Shown here: one piece after another, positions 1 to 6,884 of the stretch
Numbering within the stretch: the first letter of the stretch is position 1
Layout of the letters: each line of letters opens with the position of its first letter
Source of the DNA: Halomonas sp.
Lineage (GTDB): Bacteria > Pseudomonadota > Gammaproteobacteria > Pseudomonadales > Oleiphilaceae
Length of the DNA stretch: 8,182 nucleotides
Direction of reading: 5' to 3'
Assembly: GCA_007135745.1 (NCBI GenBank)
Contig: SLIH01000422.1
Span: 1 to 8,182, forward strand
Translations under genes and position numbers: made by a program
Notes under the pieces: model-generated
The model's database searches: none
What the model saw: the letters and a program-made list of their open reading frames with translations, nothing else
What the model was told of the DNA's origin: nothing

Positions 1-2428
1 AATGGGTGTTGACGCGGTCCCCGGTATCCGAATCGTCATCATGTTTCTTCGAACCGGGGGACTCGAACTCCCCTTCTTCGAGCGGACGGGCCTGGGGCTG
101 CTCGGTCAGCGCAATGTCCAGAACCTGATCGATCCATTCCACCGGACGAATATCCAGAGAGCCCTTGATATTATCGGGTATCTCCTTGAGATCGCGGACA
201 TTTTCCGCAGGAATGATGACCGTCTTGATGCCGCCGCGATGGGCCGCAAGCAGCTTCTCCTTGAGACCACCAATCATCAATACCTTGCCCCGAAGAGTGA
301 TTTCCCCGGTCATCGCAACGTCCGAGCGCACCGGTATCCGGGTGAGCGCGGAAATAAGCGCGGTGCACATGCCAATACCCGCACTGGGGCCATCCTTGGG
401 CGTCGCGCCCTCAGGAACGTGAATGTGCAGGTCGGTCTTCTCCTGGAAATTCGATGGCAGGCCCAATGCCGCCGAGCGACTTCTCACCACCGTGAGCGCC
501 GCCTGAATGGATTCCTGCATGACATCACCCAGCGAGCCGGTCTTGACGACCTTGCCCTTGCCGGGACTCACAGCGCATTCCAACGTCAGGAGCTCACCGC
601 CGACCTGGGTCCATGCCAGACCCGTTACCTGGCCAATCTGGTTGCTTTCCTCGGCCAGGCCGTATTTATGCCGCCTGACACCTGCGTAATGCTCCAGATT
701 CTCCGGGTTAACAACGCGCTCCGGCCGCTCACCAGCCTCAACGTGTTCCCGGACCACTTTACGGCAGATCTTTGCGATTTCCCGTTCCAGGCTCCGCACG
801 CCTGCCTCTCTGGTGTAATAACGGATTATATCCAGAATGGTTTCATCCGGAAGCTGCAATTCTTCCTTCTTGAGGCCGTTCGCCTTGAGCTGCTTGGGCA
901 ACAGATAGTTGCGGGCAATGTTGACCTTTTCGTCTTCCGTATAGCCCGGAATCCGGATAATTTCCATCCGGTCCAGCAGGGCCGAGGGAATGTTCATGGA
1001 GTTGGAGGTGCAGACGAACATGACGTCGGAAAGATCGTAATCCAACTCCAGATAATGGTCGTTGAACGTGTGGTTCTGTTCCGGATCCAGCACCTCCAGA
1101 AGCGCGGAAGACGGGTCCCCCCGGTGATCCATGCCCATCTTGTCGACCTCGTCGAGAAGGAACAACGGATTCCGGACACCCACTTTGGACAGCTTCTGGA
1201 CGATCTTGCCGGGAAGCGCTCCGATATAGGTTCTTCGGTGACCACGGATTTCCGCCTCATCACGGACACCGCCCAGAGCCATACGCGTGTATTTACGGTT
1301 GGTGGCGCGCGCTATGGACTGCCCCAGAGAGGTCTTACCCACCCCTGGAGGGCCCACCAGGCACAGTACAGGCCCTTTGATCTTACGAACCCGGCTCTGC
1401 ACAGCAAGGTACTCCAGAATCCGTTCCTTGACCTCATCGAGGCCGTAATGGTCCTCGTCCAGAATCTGCCTGGCCCGATCGATATCGTGACGAACCCGGC
1501 TGCGCTTTTTCCAGGGAACAGCCAGCAACCAGTCAATATAGCCTCGAACCACGGTCGCCTCGGCCGACATGGGCGACATCATTTTCAGTTTGTTGAGCTC
1601 GGCTTCAGCTTTCTCGCGGGCCTCTTTGGGCATGCCAGATGATTCAATCCGTTTTTCGAGGTCTTCGAAATCCTGACCGCCGCCATCCCCGAGCTGACCC
1701 ATCTCTTTCTGGATGGCTTTCATCTGTTCGTTGAGATAGTACTCGCGCTGGCTACGCTCCATCTGCTTCTTAACCCGGCCACGGATGCGCTTCTCGATCT
1801 CGATGAGATCAATTTCGCTGTCGAGCTTGCTCAACAGCAACTCAATACGCTTACGCAGATCAAAGGTCTCCAGAAGCTCCTGCTTTTCCGGTACCTTCAG
1901 CTCGAGATGGGAGGCCATGGTGTCGGCCAGTCGATCAAGCTCCTCGATCCCGGTCAGGCTGTTGCTGACCTCGGAGGGCACCTTGCGGGAAAGCTTCGCA
2001 AATTTCTCAAATTCTTCCATCAGGGTGCGTACGAGCACTTCTTCCTCGCGCTCGTCCACTCCCGCTTCTTCGATCTCACGAACGTCACCGAGCAGGTACT
2101 CGTCGTTCTCTGTCAACGCATCAAGGTAGGCTCGCGCCGTACCTTCGACCAGCACCTTCACGGTCCCGTCCGGCAGACGGAGCATCTGCAGTACGGTGGC
2201 TACCGTACCAATGTCATACACGTCCTGCCCCGTTGGATCGTCCGTTTCCGCCTCTCGCTGGGCCACAAGGAAGATTTTCTTGCCATTTTCCATGGCCGCT
2301 TCCAGGGCACTGATGGATTTATCCCGCCCTACAAACAGCGGGACCACCATATGAGGGAAGACCACCACGTCGCGTAGTGGCAGCATGGGAAGTCGACTCG
2401 GCGTCTGAGCCTGGTCATGCTCTGTCAT
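1..2428 (-). CDS. lon: ATP-dependent protease Lon (3' end outside the window)
   Basis: Cytoplasmic homohexameric AAA+ serine protease that unfolds and degrades misfolded and short-lived regulatory proteins. The reading frame is open from ATG at 2428 to the window edge, giving 809 residues without a stop. An AGAGGA Shine-Dalgarno lies 6 nt before the ATG. Order: substrate-binding N-domain starting with [14 protein letters not shown] (residues 13-26), a charged helical linker, then the AAA+ module with Walker A GPPGVGKT (K365) and Walker B FLLDE (D426, E427). The protease domain follows, with PKDGPSAG (catalytic S682) and GGLKEK (catalytic K725, 43 residues later). Every landmark is offset by exactly +3 from E. 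coli Lon (K362, S679, K722), so no frameshift or indel of note is present. After the conserved end the protein continues for more than 20 residues as an acidic tail. It lies 209 bp after clpX and is separated from it by a terminator, so it is a separate transcription unit. Confidence 0.98.
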   Translation of the reverse strand, partial: MTEHDQAQTPSRLPMLPLRDVVVFPHMVVPLFVGRDKSISALEAAMENGKKIFLVAQREAETDDPTGQDVYDIGTVATVLQMLRLPDGTVKVLVEGTARAYLDALTENDEYLLGDVREIEEAGVDEREEEVLVRTLMEEFEKFAKLSRKVPSEVSNSLTGIEELDRLADTMASHLELKVPEKQELLETFDLRKRIELLLSKLDSEIDLIEIEKRIRGRVKKQMERSQREYYLNEQMKAIQKEMGQLGDGGGQDFEDLEKRIESSGMPKEAREKAEAELNKLKMMSPMSAEATVVRGYIDWLLAVPWKKRSRVRHDIDRARQILDEDHYGLDEVKERILEYLAVQSRVRKIKGPVLCLVGPPGVGKTSLGQSIARATNRKYTRMALGGVRDEAEIRGHRRTYIGALPGKIVQKLSKVGVRNPLFLLDEVDKMGMDHRGDPSSALLEVLDPEQNHTFNDHYLELDYDLSDVMFVCTSNSMNIPSALLDRMEIIRIPGYTEDEKVNIARNYLLPKQLKANGLKKEELQLPDETILDIIRYYTREAGVRSLEREIAKICRKVVREHVEAGERPERVVNPENLEHYAGVRRHKYGLAEESNQIGQVTGLAWTQVGGELLTLECAVSPGKGKVVKTGSLGDVMQESIQAALTVVRSRSAALGLPSNFQEKTDLHIHVPEGATPKDGPSAGIGMCTALISALTRIPVRSDVAMTGEITLRGKVLMIGGLKEKLLAAHRGGIKTVIIPAENVRDLKEIPDNIKGSLDIRPVEWIDQVLDIALTEQPQARPLEEGEFESPGSKKHDDDSDTGDRVNTH

Positions 2429-2498
2429 GTTGAATCCTCTGGATCAGGAGATCCCGCCTCAGCGGAATCTGTTTACAATACAGCTGTTGTTACCTTCG

Positions 2499-2528
2499 AT
2501 CATGGGGGTGAATGCCACGGAACTCAAC
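2499..2528 (-). promoter_or_regulatory. Putative sigma-32 (heat-shock) promoter of lon
   Basis: On the minus strand GTTGAG (2528-2523) is followed after 15 bp by CCCCATGAT (2507-2499). This resembles the RpoH consensus CTTGAA / CCCCATnT and is close in form to the known E. coli lon heat-shock promoter, which has GTTGAA and CCCCATAT. Transcription would start near 2493, leaving a leader of about 65 nt. A weak sigma-70 reading overlaps it (TTGAGT, 17 bp, CATGAT), so dual recognition is possible. The promoter lies downstream of the clpX terminator and points at lon. Assignment is by motif only. Confidence 0.7.
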
Positions 2529-2549
2529 CGGTGCGTCCATTGAACCGAC

Positions 2550-2572
2550 AAAAAAAGGGGCTCGAAGCCCCT
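2550..2572 (-). terminator. Rho-independent terminator after clpX
   Basis: Read on the minus strand, AGGGGCT and AGCCCCT form a perfect 7-bp stem (2572-2566 with 2562-2556) closed by a TCG loop. A run of seven T (2556-2550) follows, the first of which pairs in the stem. This is a textbook intrinsic terminator. It lies about 65 nt beyond the clpX stop and just upstream of the lon promoter, so it closes the clp transcription unit and makes lon independently expressed. Confidence 0.92.
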
Positions 2573-2637
2573 CTTGTTGTTTGATTTGCATCCAGGCCAT
2601 GCCCAGCGGCAGCGATCCACCGTCGAGCGCGCCCCAG

Positions 2638-3924
2638 TCAGTCCTCAGGAACAGCCTTAGCCGTCTCGTGATTTGCATAGATCTTGATCGGAGCCGAATC
2701 CCCGTTCACGACACTTTCATCAATCACGACTTTACAGACGTCAGGCTCGGAGGGAATCTCATACATGGTGTCCAGAAGTATGCCTTCCATTATGGAGCGC
2801 AGTCCCCGGGCACCCGTTTTGCGGTCCATGGCCTTGCGCGCCACAGCGCGAAGGGCATCCTCGCGGAAATCCAGCTCCACTTCCTCGAGCTCGAAAAGCT
2901 GCTGATACTGCTTCGTCAGCGCGTTCTTGGGCTGGGTCAGGATTTCAATCAGTGCGTCTTCATCCAACTCAGTGAGCGTCGCAACAACCGGCAGCCGACC
3001 TACAAATTCAGGAATCAGGCCGTACTTCACCAGATCCTCGGTCTCCACGGACTTGAGAATATCGCTCGTGCTCTGCTCATCCGACTTGCTGACCACCTTG
3101 GCAGCGAAACCAATGCTGGTTTTTTCGGACCGCTCCCGGATCACCTTATCGAGACCGGCAAAGGCACCACCACAGATGAAGAGCATGTTCGCGGTGTCCA
3201 CCTGCAGAAACTCCTGCTGGGGATGCTTACGCCCGCCCTGTGGCGGTACCGAAGCCACCGTGCCCTCAATGAGTTTCAGCAGTGCCTGCTGGACCCCCTC
3301 CCCCGAAACATCCCGGGTGATGGATGGGTTGTCCGATTTGCGCGACACCTTGTCAATTTCGTCGATATAGACGATACCGCGCTGGGCGCGCTCCACATCG
3401 TAGTCGCACTTCTGGAGCAGTTTCTGGATGATGTTCTCTACGTCCTCACCGACATAACCCGCTTCTGTGAGCGTCGTCGCATCGGCAATGGTGAAGGGGA
3501 CGTTCAGCATCCGCGCGAGCGTTTCCGCCAGCAGTGTCTTACCACTGCCAGTGGGACCGATCAGCAGGATGTTGCTTTTACCAAGCTCAACGTCCGGACG
3601 GCTTTCACCATAACGAAGCCGCTTGTAGTGGTTGTACACCGCAACAGATAGAACCACTTTCGCCCGGTCCTGACCAATGACGTATTCGTCCAGGGTCTCT
3701 TTTATTTCGTGGGGTGTGGGAAGACGGTCACTGGCTTCACCTTCCTGGGTATTCTCCTGGATTTCTTCCCGGATAATGTCATTGCACAGATCCACGCATT
3801 CATCGCAGATGAATACGGAAGGCCCCGCAATCAGTTTGCGCACTTCGTGCTGACTCTTCCCACAGAACGAGCAGTAAAGCAACTTGCCGTTGTCGTCGCC
3901 CCTGCCGCCTCCTTTCTCTGCCAT
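2638..3924 (-). CDS. clpX: ClpX, ATP-dependent unfoldase subunit of ClpXP
   Basis: Hexameric AAA+ unfoldase that recognises ssrA-tagged and other substrates, unfolds them and threads them into ClpP. 428 residues, close to the 424 of E. coli. An N-terminal zinc-binding domain has four cysteines at 18, 21, 40 and 43. AAA+ features seen: Walker A GPTGSGKT (123-130), pore-1 loop GYVG (156-159), Walker B IVYIDE (184-189), RKH loop (232-234), ClpP-docking IGF tripeptide (271-273), arginine finger R310 and sensor-2 GAR with R373. All functional residues are intact. The start at 3924 is supported by AGAGGT 6 nt upstream. It lies 128 bp downstream of clpP on the same strand, so co-transcription is likely, with an intrinsic terminator after the stop. 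No convincing promoter of its own was found in the gap. Confidence 0.99.
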   Translation of the reverse strand: MAEKGGGRGDDNGKLLYCSFCGKSQHEVRKLIAGPSVFICDECVDLCNDIIREEIQENTQEGEASDRLPTPHEIKETLDEYVIGQDRAKVVLSVAVYNHYKRLRYGESRPDVELGKSNILLIGPTGSGKTLLAETLARMLNVPFTIADATTLTEAGYVGEDVENIIQKLLQKCDYDVERAQRGIVYIDEIDKVSRKSDNPSITRDVSGEGVQQALLKLIEGTVASVPPQGGRKHPQQEFLQVDTANMLFICGGAFAGLDKVIRERSEKTSIGFAAKVVSKSDEQSTSDILKSVETEDLVKYGLIPEFVGRLPVVATLTELDEDALIEILTQPKNALTKQYQQLFELEEVELDFREDALRAVARKAMDRKTGARGLRSIMEGILLDTMYEIPSEPDVCKVVIDESVVNGDSAPIKIYANHETAKAVPED

Positions 3925-3955
3925 TGATCTACCTCTGTTTTCTTACTGAACGCTT

Positions 3956-3996
3956 GGGAACCACCAAGACAATCTTTCCGCCTTTCAGAGGTTCCC
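3956..3996. promoter_or_regulatory. Inverted repeat in the clpP-clpX gap
   Basis: GGGAACC (3956-3962) and its exact complement GGTTCCC (3990-3996) are separated by 27 bp. In the clpX-sense RNA the left arm is GGGAACC followed by TCTGA. The 11-nt string GGAACCTCTGA here (3995-3985) is identical to one in the tig leader (6235-6225). The rest of the 128-bp gap carries repeated GAAAGGC / GGAAAG purine-rich strings and no T-tract, so it is not an intrinsic terminator. A mRNA stem-loop or a protein-binding dyad between clpP and clpX are both possible. Confidence 0.4.
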
Positions 3997-4052
3997 TTGA
4001 CCTGCCTTTCCGGGTAATACGGCAGTCGCGGTATCGGCGATTACTGTCAGTA

Positions 4053-4688
4053 TTATTGATTCCTGGCGCGTTTATCAAGTACGGCATCCACCAGGCCATA
4101 GTCCCGGGCTTCTTCCGGGTCCATGAAATTATCCCGATCCGTGTCCTGTGCAATCTGATCAAATGGCTGGCCCGTGTGCTCCGCCAGGATCTGATTGAGA
4201 CGCTCCTTGGTCTTGAGGATCTCTCGGGTATGGATCTCAATGTCCGAGGCCTGCCCCTGGAAACCGCCCAGCGGCTGGTGGATCATCACCCGCGAGTGCG
4301 GCAGACAGTAGCGTTTTCCCGCTGCACCACCGGCAAGCAGGAGCGCGCCCATACTGGCAGCCTGCCCGATACACAGCGTGGATACGTCCGGTTTGATGAA
4401 TTGCATGGTGTCATAGATGGACATCCCTGCAGTGACGGCACCGCCCGGGGAATTGATGTAGAGATGGATGTCCTTGTCGGGGTTCTCCGACTCAAGGAAG
4501 AGCAACTGCGCCACGATCAGGTTGGCCATGTGATCTTCCACCGGCCCCACCATGAAAATGACACGCTCCTTGAGAAGACGGGAGTAAATGTCGAAAGACC
4601 GCTCTCCGCGGGCGGTCTGCTCGATCACCATGGGGATCAGGCCTGAATTGGTGATGTCACCCGCGCCATCCAGAGGGTTATTGCTCAT
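4053..4688 (-). CDS. clpP: ClpP, proteolytic subunit of Clp protease
   Basis: Serine peptidase that assembles as a double heptameric barrel and degrades chains fed by ClpX (or ClpA). 211 residues, typical length. Catalytic triad: S112 in GQAASMGA, H137 in MIHQP and D186 in TDRDN, each one residue on from the E. coli precursor numbering. The sequence before [23 protein letters not shown] corresponds to the E. coli propeptide, so self-cleavage near residue 15-16 is expected. The substrate-binding strand INSPGG is at 78-83. The Shine-Dalgarno is weak: GGGAG lies about 12 nt before ATG 4688. This start matches the family length and no better one is seen. It is preceded by a 154-bp structured gap after tig and followed by clpX. 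Confidence 0.99.
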   Translation of the reverse strand: MSNNPLDGAGDITNSGLIPMVIEQTARGERSFDIYSRLLKERVIFMVGPVEDHMANLIVAQLLFLESENPDKDIHLYINSPGGAVTAGMSIYDTMQFIKPDVSTLCIGQAASMGALLLAGGAAGKRYCLPHSRVMIHQPLGGFQGQASDIEIHTREILKTKERLNQILAEHTGQPFDQIAQDTDRDNFMDPEEARDYGLVDAVLDKRARNQ

Positions 4689-4739
4689 AATCGCTGCTCG
4701 CTCCCGGTATCAACCTTAAGTCTGTTTTTGGTCGAAGCC

Positions 4740-4832
4740 CGGCAACAGCTCAAAACCAGGCTGCTGCCGCACTCTCCTGCAGGGCGGGTTCCAAGGCCCG
4801 TCCCGGAACCTGAGTGTAGACCAATTCCGGGA
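4740..4832 (-). promoter_or_regulatory. Structured tig-clpP intergenic region with element shared with the tig leader
   Basis: In clpP-sense order: TCCCGGAA (4832-4825) pairs perfectly over 8 bp with TTCCGGGA (4808-4801). The overlapping GGTTCC (4810-4805) can instead pair with GGAACC (4792-4787), so the two stems exclude each other. Next comes GCAGGAGAGT, a variable base, CGGCAGC, a variable base and GCC (4780-4759), which matches the tig leader element (6217-6196) at 20 of 22 positions. Its 3' half opens a strong hairpin, CGGCAGCAGC (4769-4760) with GCTGTTGCCG (4749-4740), 10 bp with one G-U and a 10-nt loop. No T-tract follows any stem, so these are not simple terminators. No clear sigma-70 or sigma-32 promoter for clpP was found here. 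It could be a leader RNA, a processing region, or a dispersed repeat. Confidence 0.55.
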
Positions 4833-4842
4833 TTATGCCCGC

Positions 4843-6147
4843 TCAGCCTGCCTGCTGGGGCGGCTTGACCGCGTCTTCGTACTTGTATTTTTTCTCTTTC
4901 ACCTTGGCCTTCTCAAGCACCAGATCCACCACCTGGTCTTCCAGGACCGCGGATTCAATCTGCTGGCGCTGCTCCGGAGTATTGCTGTAGTACTGGATCA
5001 CCTCATCCGGGTCTTCGTAGGTCGAGGCAATTTCCTGGATTTTCGCGTCCACCTTCTCCTGATCCGTCTCCAGTTCATTCTGGCGCAGGATGGCCTGGAA
5101 AATCAGCCCTGTCTTAACCCGACGCTGGGCCTGATCCTGGAAAATCTCGGAGGGGAGCTGGGAAGCATCCATCTGCCCACCAAACTGCTGAACGGCTTGC
5201 TGCTTGAGCTGCTCGATTTCCTGATCGACCAGCCCCTGAGGAACCTCCAGCTCGGTGACTTCAAGCATGCCATCGATGACCTGCTGCTTGACCCGGTTGT
5301 TGATGCCGTTCTTGAGCTCCCGCTCCATGTTCTTGCGGACTTCCTCCCGGAACGCCTCTTCGGTTTCAACTTGAACACCGAACTGCTCGAAGAATTCAGG
5401 CTCAAGTTTGGGCAACTGAGGCTCTTCAACTTTCTTGACGGTCACCTCGAACCGGGCTTCCTTACCCGCAAGGTCCTCGTTCTGGTAATCCTCCGGGAAG
5501 GTGACCTCCAGTGTATGCTCTTCACCGGTCTTGGCACCAATCAGCTGGTCCTCGAAGCCGGGAATCATCTGACCTTCACCCAGAGTAAGACGCTGGTCTT
5601 CCCCGCTGCCGCCTTCGAAGGCTTCGCCATCAATGGTGCCGCGGAAATCGATGGTCATGACATCCTTCTTCTTCGCCTTGCGGCCCACCTCCTTGAAGGT
5701 CGCCTGCTGGCGACGCAGGTTGTCGATCATCTTGTTAATGTCTTTCTCCAGCACCTCGGAGACCGGCTTCTCAACGCTGATCTTGCTCAGATCACCCACT
5801 TCCACTTCGGGCATGACTTCGAACACGGCAACGAACTCGAAATCCTTGCCTTCCTCAACCGTCTTGGGCTCAAAGCGCGGCGTGCTGGCGGGCTGTACGT
5901 CTTCCTGCTGGATGGCCTCCACATAGGAGTTGCGCATCACCTCGCCCAGAACCTCCTGCCGAACGCCCTGACCGAAGCGCTTGCGCACTACCTTCAGGGG
6001 TACCTTGCCGGGACGGAATCCGTTGAGCCGAACATTTCTGGCCGCATCCCTGAGGCGCTTTTCAACTTCCTTCTCAACCTGCTCGGCAGGTACACCAATG
6101 GTCATGCGACGCTCGATGTTTGACGTCGATTCAGGAGACACTTGCAT
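4843..6147 (-). CDS. tig: Trigger factor, ribosome-associated chaperone / prolyl isomerase
   Basis: Binds ribosomal protein L23 at the exit tunnel and shields nascent chains, with peptidyl-prolyl cis-trans isomerase activity. 434 residues (E. coli 432). N-terminal ribosome-binding domain (about 1-145) with the signature GFRPGKVP at 43-50. The L23-contacting tripeptide is F44-R45-P46; Pro in place of the E. coli Lys is, from general knowledge, common in the family. The FKBP-type domain is at about 160-245 (IDFRGTIDGEAFEGG around 166-180). The C-terminal helical substrate cradle is rich in Glu, Gln and Lys and extends to the end. Start 6147 is supported by GAGGAT with AGGA 6 nt upstream and by alignment of MQVS to the family start. 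It is first in the tig-clpP-clpX block, about 316 bp after tRNA-Leu, and has two candidate promoters of its own. Confidence 0.98.
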   Translation of the reverse strand: MQVSPESTSNIERRMTIGVPAEQVEKEVEKRLRDAARNVRLNGFRPGKVPLKVVRKRFGQGVRQEVLGEVMRNSYVEAIQQEDVQPASTPRFEPKTVEEGKDFEFVAVFEVMPEVEVGDLSKISVEKPVSEVLEKDINKMIDNLRRQQATFKEVGRKAKKKDVMTIDFRGTIDGEAFEGGSGEDQRLTLGEGQMIPGFEDQLIGAKTGEEHTLEVTFPEDYQNEDLAGKEARFEVTVKKVEEPQLPKLEPEFFEQFGVQVETEEAFREEVRKNMERELKNGINNRVKQQVIDGMLEVTELEVPQGLVDQEIEQLKQQAVQQFGGQMDASQLPSEIFQDQAQRRVKTGLIFQAILRQNELETDQEKVDAKIQEIASTYEDPDEVIQYYSNTPEQRQQIESAVLEDQVVDLVLEKAKVKEKKYKYEDAVKPPQQAG

Positions 6148-6195
6148 GGATCATCCTCAAATGTTGCCGTTCTGATTCAGTGGATCGAGACCCCC

Positions 6196-6246
6196 GGCCG
6201 CTGCCGGACTCTCCTGCGGATTGGTCAGAGGTTCCTCAAAAACCGG
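6196..6246 (-). promoter_or_regulatory. tig 5' leader element shared with the clpP upstream region
   Basis: The predicted tig transcript begins near 6243 with GGTTTTTGAGGAACC, able to form a short GGUUU/GAACC stem. It then carries GCAGGAGAGT, a base, CGGCAGC, a base and GCC (6217-6196). The downstream half folds as CCGGC, loop AGCG, GCCGG, optionally extended by GGAGA with TCTC. The clpP upstream region shows the same order: GGAACC, then GCAGGAGAGT, then a CGGC-opening hairpin. AGGAG inside it resembles a Shine-Dalgarno, but no start codon follows at a usable distance. The tig ATG lies 48 nt further on with its own ribosome site. Confidence 0.5.
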
Positions 6247-6248
6247 GC

Positions 6249-6278
6249 ATCATAGAAACTGGGAGGGCCTGTTGGCAA
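6249..6278 (-). promoter_or_regulatory. Sigma-70 promoter of tig (proximal)
   Basis: TTGCCA (6278-6273), an 18-bp spacer and TATGAT (6254-6249) on the minus strand match the sigma-70 consensus at 5 of 6 positions in each hexamer. The start would fall near 6243, giving a leader of about 96 nt before the tig ATG. This makes tig expressible independently of the upstream tRNA operon. Confidence 0.72.
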
Positions 6279-6300
6279 GCCCACACTACGATATTCCCGC

Positions 6301-6331
6301 ATTTTATCACGTTTCACGGGTTAACTGGCAA
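6301..6331 (-). promoter_or_regulatory. Possible second, distal tig promoter
   Basis: TTGCCA (6331-6326) lies upstream of TGATAAAAT (6309-6301). This can be read as GATAAA with a 17-bp spacer or as an extended -10 TGA-TAAAAT with a 19-bp spacer. It lies 10 bp from the edge of the heptanucleotide repeat. It is weaker support than the proximal promoter because the spacing and -10 hexamer trade off. Confidence 0.4.
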
Positions 6332-6340
6332 AGGATGGGG

Positions 6341-6408
6341 GTTGCAAGTTACAGGTTACAAGTTGCAAGGGGAGCAAGGAGCAAGGAGCAAGGAGCAAGG
6401 AGCAAGGA
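6341..6408. repeat. Heptanucleotide tandem repeat, two unit types
   Basis: Four 7-bp units of form GTTRCAR (GTTGCAA, GTTACAG, GTTACAA, GTTGCAA; 6341-6368) are followed by GG. Five exact units of GGAGCAA (6371-6405) and a partial GGA come next. The 7-bp register gives no reading-frame constraint, and the open frames it creates (for example runs translating as LLLAPCS) are artefacts. Heptameric tandem repeats of this look are known from several bacterial lineages, notably as the STRR sequences of cyanobacteria. The tract sits in the tRNA-Leu to tig gap, just upstream of the distal tig promoter. Confidence 0.92.
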
Positions 6409-6425
6409 AAGATTGTGGTTCTGAT

Positions 6426-6450
6426 GTGGGAGCCAGCGTGCTGGCGATCG
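6426..6450. repeat. REP-like palindrome
   Basis: GTGG (6426-6429) heads the perfect 6-bp palindrome GCCAGC, GT, GCTGGC (6432-6445), followed by GATCGG. A GTRG tetranucleotide at the foot of a short GC palindrome is the hallmark of REP sequences mobilised by REP-associated tyrosine transposases (RAYT). The string closely resembles the common Pseudomonas form GTGGGAGCnnGC-TTGC. It begins 13 bp beyond the tRNA-Leu 3' end and could also serve as the 3' stem-loop of the tRNA transcript. No transposase gene is in the window. Confidence 0.75.
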
Positions 6451-6463
6451 GGGATAATTAAAA

Positions 6464-6550
6464 TGGTGCGAAAGGAGAGACTCGAACTCTCACGGGTTGC
6501 CCCACTGGAACCTAAATCCAGCGCGTCTACCAGTTCCGCCACTTTCGCAC
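6464..6550 (-). tRNA. tRNA-Leu(UAG)
   Basis: 87-nt class II tRNA decoding CUA and, with wobble, other CUN codons. Acceptor GTGCGAA pairs with TTCGCAC. The anticodon stem CTGGA/TCCAG encloses loop TTTAGGT with anticodon UAG. It has a long variable arm and a T-arm with GTTCGAG, and CCA is encoded. It is last in the four-tRNA operon. The next downstream features are a REP-like palindrome and the heptad repeat. No T-tract terminator follows, so read-through toward tig is possible. Confidence 0.97.
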
Positions 6551-6616
6551 ACAGAAAGCAGGTTGCGCTTGATGCAGCGCGCTGTTTCTTCAGGAATTGA
6601 TTGTAGAAGAAAAAAA

Positions 6617-6693
6617 TGGGGTGGACGAAGGGGATCGAACCCTCGACCGCAGGAGTCACAATCCTGAGCTCTACCAACTGAGCTACGTCCACC
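6617..6693 (-). tRNA. tRNA-His(GUG)
   Basis: Acceptor GTGGACG pairs with CGTCCAC. The template base before it gives G-1 (6693), which faces C73, the identity pair of tRNA-His. The anticodon stem CAGGA/TCCTG encloses TTGTGAC with anticodon GUG. D-arm AGCTCAGTTGGTAGAGCT and T-loop GGGTTCGATCCC are canonical, and CCA is encoded. Third gene of the cluster; 66 nt separate it from tRNA-Leu. Confidence 0.97.
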
Positions 6694-6702
6694 ACAAACT
6701 TT

Positions 6703-6737
6703 CGGAAGACGGGATCTTCCGCTGCCGCCGTGCGGCA
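6703..6737 (-). other. Two adjacent perfect hairpins in the tRNA-Arg/tRNA-His spacer
   Basis: TGCCGC, CGT, GCGGCA (6723-6737) and CGGAAGA, a 5-nt loop, TCTTCCG (6703-6721) stand one base apart. Both are perfect. They lie in the 74-nt spacer 5' of tRNA-His and have no U-run after them. They probably structure the precursor for tRNA processing; partial termination or a REP-derived remnant are alternatives. Confidence 0.6.
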
Positions 6738-6767
6738 AATTCTGCAACCTTCGCCGGTGTCGTGGTT

Positions 6768-6844
<77 letters not shown>

Positions 6845-6884
6845 TTGCCCTTTCGCCCCTCTGCCCAGCCCGAAGAGTCAAATC

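Noticed and set aside
2..1642. Long plus-strand open frame (546 codons) opposite lon
   Set aside because: It is codon-aligned antisense to lon, an effect of GC-rich codon use. The lon frame has all family motifs; the antisense protein resembles nothing recognisable. The same applies to the frames opposite clpX (2512-3651), clpP (3924-4646) and tig (5197-6123).
1..2428. Possible frameshift in lon
   Set aside because: Walker A K365, Walker B D426/E427 and catalytic S682/K725 all sit at a constant +3 offset from E. coli, and the N-terminal part was read codon by codon without a stop. The gene simply leaves the window before its stop codon.
2471..2494. Imperfect dyad around ACAGCTGT in the lon leader
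   Set aside because: Only 8 bp are symmetric before a 2-nt bulge; too weak to call an operator or structured leader.
4716..4772. GTG-initiated 18-codon frame inside the clpP upstream region after AGGAGA
   Set aside because: Only one base separates AGGAG from the GTG, too close for initiation, and the tig copy of the element has no start codon there.
6432..6445. Intrinsic terminator for the tRNA operon
   Set aside because: The stem is perfect but no T-run follows on the minus strand, and the GTGG head fits a REP-type palindrome better.
6321..6695. Minus-strand 124-codon frame across the heptad repeat and tRNA-Leu/His
   Set aside because: It is made of tRNA sequence and heptad repeats (repeating LLLAPCS), with no ribosome site; an artefact of the repeat.
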